64,000 nt of DNA from an uncultured Candidatus Melainabacteria bacterium (GTDB lineage: Bacteria > Cyanobacteriota > Vampirovibrionia > Gastranaerophilales > Gastranaerophilaceae): NCBI GenBank assembly GCA_934692625.1, contig CAKUUC010000007.1:37499-101498 (forward strand). The letters run 5' to 3'. The stretch's first letter is position 1, and each line of letters opens with the position of its first letter. Positions 58,775-64,000 of this stretch are shown here, one piece after another. The position numbers were made by a program, and so were the translations under genes. The notes under the pieces were generated by a model, which did not search any database, had not been told where the DNA came from, and was given only the letters and a program-made list of their open reading frames with translations.

Positions 58775-60361
58775 ATGACAGAAATTTTAGAGGTTAATAA
58801 TAAAAATTCTTTTGAGAAATTTTCCTACATGGTGAATTACTCGGACAAAGATTACTGTGATGATGTTCTTACTCTTGGTTTAGAAAAAACTTGGGACAAT
58901 ATTTGTGAATATTTGAGAAATAATGGTGAAAATGTTCTTGGAATATTGAAAGTCGATAATTTTGGAGAATTGTACGAAAAAGGACTTGCGCTTGTTGATA
59001 AGAATAAGAAAAAAGCAAGTGGGCAGTACTATACGCCTGACGATGTCGCAACTGTGATGGCAAATTGGTTGAAACCCTTAGATGGCGAAAATATTTGTGA
59101 TGTTGCTTGTGGTACGGGAAAACTTATTTTAACCTATTTGCAGTTGTTTGAGAAAAAAGAGGTTCAAAAGTTTTTATCGCAGAAACGTTTATTTTTGTAT
59201 GATATTGATAAAACTGCATTAAACGTTTGCAAGTCAATAATTTTGTATACTTATGGGTATGAGTATGAGGATGATATAAATATTATTTGTGCTGATTTTT
59301 TGGATAAAAACGTAAAATTGCCGGAAAATTGTAAGGTTATCACAAATCCGCCTTATGCAAATATTTCGGAAATCCCTACAACTTGGGTTCAAACAAATGT
59401 TCAAAAGGATACTAAAGAATTATATTCATCTTTTATGGAAAAAATAATTGAACAAAGTAAAAGTTCTGTAATTATTTCTCCATATAGTTTTTTAGGTGGA
59501 AGCAAATTTTATTCTTTGAGATTACTAATGAATGATTACAATGGATTTATTGTTTCGTTTGATAATGTTCCTGGAACTATCTTTTGTGGAAGAAAACATG
59601 GAATTTTTAACACTAACACAAGTAATTCCGTTCGTGCTGCAATTACAGTTGTGCAAAATTCTCCTAAAAATGGTTCTGGATTTAAAATCTCTCCGCTTAT
59701 AAGATTTAAAGCTATAGAAAGGAATTTGTTGTTAAAAAACGATGTATTGGAAAGTTTTTTAAATCCGCAATTCCAAAAAGTATGTGATACTGCTAAAATG
59801 TATTATAAGTGCGATAAACGGCTAGATGAAATTTTTGAAAAATGGCAAGCTATAAGTGATAAAACATTAAGTGATTATGTTACCGTAGGTGGAAAATATT
59901 CAATATATATGCCAAATACTTGTAGATATTATACAACATCCTCTGCAGTGAAAATGAATAGAAATGGGCAAATATCACTATCCTTTGATGATGAAGATGT
60001 GTTTTATTATGTCTATTGCTTGATAAATTCTTCTCTTGCGTACTGGCATTGGCGACTATATGATGGTGGAATTACATATCCGAAAAGTTTATTGCTTACA
60101 ATTCCTGTTTTTTATTCAAAATTGTCAATAGATGATAAAACGTTTTTCAAAGATGTCGCTCAAAAAATGATATCTTCTGCCAACGATTTTCTAATAACCA
60201 AGAATAATGTCGGTTTGCAAGAAAATATAAAATATCCAAAAGCTTACCGAGATAAATTAAATCAAAAAATACTTGACATTCTAGGCATTGATGAAAATGC
60301 AAATATTTTTGATATAATACATTCAAATATGGCATTGAGGGTGAATTTATGCAAAATTTAG
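58775..60361 (+). CDS. Solitary N6-adenine-type DNA methyltransferase
   Basis: The 528-residue class I SAM-dependent DNA methyltransferase has KASGQYYTPDDVATVM, the SAM motif ICDVACGTGKLIL (about 105) and the catalytic NPPYANISEI (about 195). The C-terminal 200 residues may hold the target-recognition part. Architecture suggests an Eco57I/type I M-like enzyme. No restriction or specificity gene is adjacent: UDG is upstream, a YD-repeat protein downstream in the opposite strand. AAGG precedes the ATG. Confidence 0.88.
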   Translation: MTEILEVNNKNSFEKFSYMVNYSDKDYCDDVLTLGLEKTWDNICEYLRNNGENVLGILKVDNFGELYEKGLALVDKNKKKASGQYYTPDDVATVMANWLKPLDGENICDVACGTGKLILTYLQLFEKKEVQKFLSQKRLFLYDIDKTALNVCKSIILYTYGYEYEDDINIICADFLDKNVKLPENCKVITNPPYANISEIPTTWVQTNVQKDTKELYSSFMEKIIEQSKSSVIISPYSFLGGSKFYSLRLLMNDYNGFIVSFDNVPGTIFCGRKHGIFNTNTSNSVRAAITVVQNSPKNGSGFKISPLIRFKAIERNLLLKNDVLESFLNPQFQKVCDTAKMYYKCDKRLDEIFEKWQAISDKTLSDYVTVGGKYSIYMPNTCRYYTTSSAVKMNRNGQISLSFDDEDVFYYVYCLINSSLAYWHWRLYDGGITYPKSLLLTIPVFYSKLSIDDKTFFKDVAQKMISSANDFLITKNNVGLQENIKYPKAYRDKLNQKILDILGIDENANIFDIIHSNMALRVNLCKI

Positions 60362-60820
60362 TTACTCAATAACGTTTCCATTTTTGTCATATTTAGTAAC
60401 TCTGCCATCGGGTCTATATTTATATGAACCGGTTACTTTGCCGGAACCGTCATAAATTATTGTTCTATTTCCCATTCTTTTATAAGAAGCTGTTGCTTTT
60501 CCATTCTTGTCATAATGTGTGATTTTTGTGCCATAACGGTTGTATGAATCTGTTACGTTTCCATCTTTATCGTATCTTGTGACTTTTGTTCCGTAATACT
60601 TGGTCATGCCTGCATAATTACCGTTTTGGTCATAATTCATTACTTTGTTGCCATAATAGAAATGGTGTGAATTTATTTTTTTTCCACAACCGTCATAATA
60701 AGATACGGTGTTTCCGTAAACTTTTGAGTATCCTTCATTTTGGCTACAATTTGCAAATGCACCAAAAGAACAGCAGGTTGTAAAATAAAATCCGATTAAT
60801 AGTAATACAAATTTTTTCAT
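60362..60820 (-). CDS. Secreted protein with six 20-residue Tyr-Asp-Gly repeats
   Basis: The 152-residue protein has a signal peptide (MKKFVLLLIGFYFTTCCSFGAFA). The mature part consists of about six repeats of period 20, of the form YGTKVTRYDKDGNVTDSYN, with Tyr-Asp-x-x-Gly at each turn. They recall Rhs/YD or MORN-like beta repeats, known for surface or carbohydrate interactions. Stop codons of this gene and the methyltransferase are adjacent. A GGGG ribosome site precedes the ATG. Confidence 0.75.
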   Translation of the reverse strand: MKKFVLLLIGFYFTTCCSFGAFANCSQNEGYSKVYGNTVSYYDGCGKKINSHHFYYGNKVMNYDQNGNYAGMTKYYGTKVTRYDKDGNVTDSYNRYGTKITHYDKNGKATASYKRMGNRTIIYDGSGKVTGSYKYRPDGRVTKYDKNGNVIE

Positions 60821-61011
60821 TATTTTCCCCTTTTATATATTAATAAAAACATAATTTATAAATAAATTGTCTTAATTATATTGATTTGATATAAAATAAT
60901 TAAGATTTTGTAATATTTCTTAATATTTATAAAAAGGGGCTTGATTTTCAAATATAAAGCGCTAATATACAAGTGTAAAAAGAACACTAAATAAAAGATA
61001 GCGTGAAGTAA

Positions 61012-61572
61012 ATGGCAGTTATCCCAAAAAAACAACCTTTTATACAAAAATTATGTAACAGACTTGGTGAAAATAACAAACCGATATATACAGTTTTAGC
61101 AATAGCGTGTGGTAAAGGTACAGTTCGTCCGATTTTAAGTATCACTGATAAAAAAGAAAAACCAGATGCTCGTAAATATGCCGCATTAAGAGAATTGATG
61201 ACCGAGTTTATCGGAGTTCCAACAACGATGGCTCTAGGTATTATTGCAGAGAATTTGACAAGGTTTATTGTTCCAAAGAAATCTCCAAGATATAAAAATG
61301 TTCGTTCTGTAATGTCATTTTTAGGTATTTGTATGGCAGCCGGTTATTTTGTTCCTAAGTTTTGCAATATTGGAATGCCCCCTGTAATGAAAAAGCTTAT
61401 GCCAAATTATGATCCGAATGCAGACGGTTCAGCCCCAGCAAGCAAAACAGAGTTGGCAAAAGTTGATAAATCAAACTTAAATATAAATAATACTGTAAAA
61501 AAATCTGGTTTGCAGGTTTATCCTACAATGAAAGGTTTTTCGGCATATTATAATAATGGAATGCGAGTGTAA
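61012..61572 (+). CDS. Membrane-associated hypothetical protein, paralogue of the next gene
   Basis: The 186-residue protein has about two membrane segments (EFIGVPTTMALGIIAENLTR and VMSFLGICMAAGYFVPKF). The N-terminal part shares with the next protein the pattern RP, D/K-rich loop, RKYAALRELM. No outside family is recognised. The ATG at 61012 has only a weak GAAG upstream. The next gene starts 4 bp after the stop, so they form an operon of related proteins. Confidence 0.65.
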   Translation: MAVIPKKQPFIQKLCNRLGENNKPIYTVLAIACGKGTVRPILSITDKKEKPDARKYAALRELMTEFIGVPTTMALGIIAENLTRFIVPKKSPRYKNVRSVMSFLGICMAAGYFVPKFCNIGMPPVMKKLMPNYDPNADGSAPASKTELAKVDKSNLNINNTVKKSGLQVYPTMKGFSAYYNNGMRV

Positions 61573-61575
61573 ATT

Positions 61576-62190
61576 ATGAATGTTTCTCCTATTCAAAAAA
61601 CAATGATTGGTATTAGAAGGGTTACCTCAAACCCAAAGGCTGCTGCGTTTGCTCAAAACACTGTTTGCGCAATCGCTGTTGAAACTACATTAAAAGCGCT
61701 CGGTCGTCCTGCATTTATTTACTATGATAAAAATGCAAACGGTAGATCTAAAAAATATGCAGCAACAAAAGAGTTTATTTATCAATCTTTCTGTTTAGGT
61801 TTGTATTTGAGTTTGATTGACAAATTTAAAGGTATTGCCTATAACAAATTTAGCAAACATTTGGCAAATAAAGACCCTGAAAATAAAAGAAAATTAGATT
61901 TATTTGATACTGAACAAGCAAAAATTAAGGCTGCTCCCAAAGAGAAAAAAGCCTCAATGGAAAAAGCGTTCCATACTATGATTCAAAAAAATCCTGATTT
62001 GAAATTTGGAAAAGGTGTTAAAGAATTGAGTTCAATAGGTGCGACTGTCTTTATTTTGGCATTGTGTGCTCCTATTTTATCTCAAATAATTTTGCACCCA
62101 GTAATGAATTTGATTTTCAAAAACGGTAAAAAACAAGCTAAATCAACACAAAATGTTCAACAACCACAGCAAACTCAACCTGCAAAATAA
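61576..62190 (+). CDS. Membrane-associated hypothetical protein, paralogue of the previous gene
   Basis: The 204-residue protein begins MNVSPIQKTMIGIRRVTSNP. Shared core: GRPAFIYYDKNANGRSKKYA then ATKEFIYQSF, matching the previous gene's KYAALRELMTEF. A hydrophobic stretch sits near 155-180 (SSIGATVFILALCAPILSQI), and the C-terminus is Gln/Pro/Lys-rich. The function is unknown, but the duplication with shared spacing suggests the two proteins pair. Confidence 0.65.
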   Translation: MNVSPIQKTMIGIRRVTSNPKAAAFAQNTVCAIAVETTLKALGRPAFIYYDKNANGRSKKYAATKEFIYQSFCLGLYLSLIDKFKGIAYNKFSKHLANKDPENKRKLDLFDTEQAKIKAAPKEKKASMEKAFHTMIQKNPDLKFGKGVKELSSIGATVFILALCAPILSQIILHPVMNLIFKNGKKQAKSTQNVQQPQQTQPAK

Positions 62191-62244
62191 TAACTTGCAA
62201 AACTATTTTGTTCGGTGAATAATTTTGTGCAAAAGGTGGTTTTT

Positions 62245-62562
62245 ATGGATAAATTTATTGTTTTGTGTACGGTAAATGATTTAGAAGTTGCAAAAAATTT
62301 GTCAAAGACTTTGCTGGAAAAAAGATTGATAGCTTGTGCTAATATTGTTCCGCAAGTTCTTTCTATGTATGAATGGAAAGGCGAAATTGTTACTGATAAT
62401 GAATTTCTTATGATTCTCAAAACAAACGCCTCTTTGTTTGACGAATTGAAAACAGAAATCAAACAACTTCACCCTTATGAAGTGCCGGAAATTATTTCCT
62501 TTAAAATTGATAATGGTTCAAAAGAATATTTAGATTGGATTGATAAAGTTACAAAATCCTAA
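62245..62562 (+). CDS. cutA: CutA-like divalent cation tolerance protein
   Basis: The 105-residue protein belongs to the CutA1 family, which forms a trimer with a ferredoxin-like fold. It is linked to copper or other metal tolerance in E. coli, although its exact role is debated. Motifs VLCTVNDLEVAKNLSKTLLE, RLIACANIVPQVLSMYEWKG, LKTNASLFDELKTEIKQLHPYE and VPEIISFKID are all present. The ATG at 62245 has AAGGTGG upstream. It follows the paired membrane genes by 54 bp and converges on the TolC-like gene. Confidence 0.93.
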   Translation: MDKFIVLCTVNDLEVAKNLSKTLLEKRLIACANIVPQVLSMYEWKGEIVTDNEFLMILKTNASLFDELKTEIKQLHPYEVPEIISFKIDNGSKEYLDWIDKVTKS

Positions 62563-63831
62563 TTACAAATCAGTTTGCAATAGAATATCATGTCCTACAT
62601 TGTGCATCATATCCAAGTATGCATCATAGTATCTTTGAACAACATCAATATAATCTCGCAGAGTTTCTTGGTGCATGTTTTCAACTTGTAACAAGTTCAA
62701 TAAAGATGATTGACCTTTTTGGTAACGTTTTTTGTGTTCTTCTAAAATTGTATTGGATTCCTTTAGAATATCCTGGTAGTAAGTGACGTTAATTTTTGCA
62801 TACTTGAACTTGTTATAATCTTCTTTTAGCGCATATTTTAGATGGTTTTCAAAAGAATCTTTGTCGATTTTGCTACGTTCAAGAACAATTTTTGCACGGT
62901 TAACTTCAGGTGTATAAAAATAGAACAATGGAATATCCGCATTTACTCCTACATAAGCACCAGGAAGCGCTCCAGAACCTGTTTGATGCGCAGTTTGATA
63001 TGCATATCCTCCACCGACAGTAATATCAGGGATACGTTTGTGTTTTTCATTAGTAACTTCCTGTTCGCTACGTTGAATATTATCCTGAGCAATTGATAGA
63101 GAATAACTGTATTTCATCGCAGTAGCTTCAATTTCTTGGTATGGCATAAGATTCAGGTCTAAAATAGACAAGTTGTTTGCAAATAGTGACGGTTCAACTG
63201 TGTCGTATAAGATTTCAGAATCTTTTATATTTAGAGAATTGTTAAGTTCAAATTGTGCACTTAAAAGGTTTGCTTTTGCTCTGTTTAGAAATACAACTTG
63301 TTTTTGATATTTCATTTGAGAATGTAATACATCAAGTTTGTAGTTTGAGGAGTTTTTTGGATGCTGTTCTGCGATACTTTGCATTTCTTTAAATAGTTTT
63401 TCTCTGTCTTGTAGAATTTTTACGACAGATTTAGCATAAAGAATGTAGAAGTAATTACGCATAACTTCGATTTTTAAATCAAGTTCTTTTGCTTTAATTT
63501 CTTTTTGTATAATGTCTAAATCTTTCTGAGCAATCTTTTTTCTAATTCCTCTTTTGCTGACTTCAATTGGAACTGCTAATCCGAATTGGCTGGAGTTGCC
63601 ACGAGTAACTTTTCCCATCAGAAAATTCGATTGAAATTGTGGATTCTTTAGTGCGTTAGCAATTTTTATATTTTGTTCCATTTCTTCGGCTTGCTTGCGT
63701 TTTGATTTCAAGTCAAGATTGTTTTCAAGTGCTAATTCTACAGCCTTGTCCATCGTAATATGTACAACTTCGCCAAATGAGGGCAGTACTGAAACTAAAA
63801 ATAGAATAAATGTAATAAAAAACTTTTTCAT
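62563..63831 (-). CDS. TolC-family outer-membrane efflux protein
   Basis: The 422-residue protein has a signal peptide (MKKFFITFILFLVSVLPSFG). Paired OEP helices follow, with MDKAVELALENNLDLKSKRK, ADIPLFYFYTPEVNRAKIVL and KRYQKGQSSLLNLLQVENMH. TolC proteins form trimeric channels through the outer membrane for type I secretion or drug/metal efflux (CusC/HAE-type layout). No inner-membrane partner is in the window; it may lie beyond 64000. Being next to a CutA gene hints at metals, but only weakly. AGGG precedes the ATG. Confidence 0.92.
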   Translation of the reverse strand: MKKFFITFILFLVSVLPSFGEVVHITMDKAVELALENNLDLKSKRKQAEEMEQNIKIANALKNPQFQSNFLMGKVTRGNSSQFGLAVPIEVSKRGIRKKIAQKDLDIIQKEIKAKELDLKIEVMRNYFYILYAKSVVKILQDREKLFKEMQSIAEQHPKNSSNYKLDVLHSQMKYQKQVVFLNRAKANLLSAQFELNNSLNIKDSEILYDTVEPSLFANNLSILDLNLMPYQEIEATAMKYSYSLSIAQDNIQRSEQEVTNEKHKRIPDITVGGGYAYQTAHQTGSGALPGAYVGVNADIPLFYFYTPEVNRAKIVLERSKIDKDSFENHLKYALKEDYNKFKYAKINVTYYQDILKESNTILEEHKKRYQKGQSSLLNLLQVENMHQETLRDYIDVVQRYYDAYLDMMHNVGHDILLQTDL

Positions 63832-64000
63832 AATATCCCTACTTCTTGCGTAAGAATTTTACCATGAAAAAAGGTTTTATTCAAAGATGGAATAATTAAG
63901 TAATTATTGTTCCTCAAAAAAGAAAACAAAATGTCGAAGAAGGGACTCTGCCTGAATGTAGGCGAGAATATGAAATTCGAGCCGTACAATGAAGGTATGT
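63832..64000. other. Window end, no supported feature
   Basis: The bases after the TolC-like start contain an ATG at 63932 opening a frame to the window end (starting MSKKGLCLNV). It is only 23 codons long, lacks a ribosome site and is more GC-rich than the rest. Its nature cannot be decided here. Confidence 0.2.

Noticed and set aside
63932..64000. Open frame to the window end (MSKKGLCLNV...)
   Set aside because: Only 23 codons, no ribosome site, and it cannot be completed within the window, so it is neither confirmed nor excluded.

Overview
The window is low-GC DNA from a bacterium that looks like a non-photosynthetic relative of cyanobacteria (Melainabacteria / Vampirovibrionia, probably a gut Gastranaerophilales). 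That placement is inferred from protein features recalled from memory, not from a database search: a response regulator very close to cyanobacterial RpaB, a YidC with a large hydrophilic insert like cyanobacterial YidC, a PDZ/radical-SAM/DUF512 protein of the cyanobacterial type, an IctB/O-antigen-ligase-like protein and a DUF4330 protein. No photosynthesis, rRNA, phage, IS or CRISPR genes are visible.

Layout. 1-3.5 kb: peptide-type ABC importer on the minus strand (binding protein, OppB, truncated OppC). 3.6-4.15 kb: small HTH gene and an island of palindromic repeats. 4.1-6.9 kb: minus-strand cluster NTF2-like secreted protein, lspA, RluA-type pseudouridine synthase, LapA-like protein. 7-12.7 kb: plus-strand CoA-dehydratase activase, hypotheticals, heptose kinase, DUF4330 and O-antigen-ligase-like protein. 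12.7-16.3 kb: lineage-specific hypotheticals, a zinc ribbon and an HNH-like protein. 16.4-24.8 kb: uvrA, a pair of related secreted proteins, HU, a holin-like membrane protein, a PilZ protein, a PLP decarboxylase-like enzyme and a lytic transglycosylase. 24.8-38.5 kb: queA, yidC, GlcF-like protein, rarA, an orphan sugar-type binding protein, a zinc alcohol dehydrogenase, a CDF transporter, tRNA-Arg, gltX and glcD. 38.5-45 kb: one 2176-residue coiled-coil gene. 45.2-47.8 kb: four-subunit 2-oxoacid:ferredoxin oxidoreductase. 48-52.4 kb: two small regulators or hypotheticals, a decayed prepilin, rpaB-like, tRNA-His, the DUF512 protein and PadR. 52.4-55.5 kb: nanE, ROK kinase and UbiA. 55.8-64 kb: a JAMM-motif protein, M16 peptidase, type-4 UDG, a solitary DNA methyltransferase, a paired membrane family, cutA and a TolC-like protein.

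Physiology suggested: an anaerobic or fermentative, diderm cell (TolC, heptose kinase, LspA) that imports peptides, metabolises 2-oxoacids with ferredoxin and uses amino sugars.

The least ordinary signals are these. About ten genes have a -10 box ending 6-7 nt before the start codon and mostly no Shine-Dalgarno, which predicts leaderless mRNAs. One of them is a tiny ORF at 34467-34613 whose start codon is the first unit of a TATGG pentanucleotide repeat, so repeat number could switch its frame. Others are the giant repeat-built coiled-coil protein, a JAMM-like protein, a Cys/Met-rich small protein and two terminators with no obvious parent gene that may mark small RNAs.
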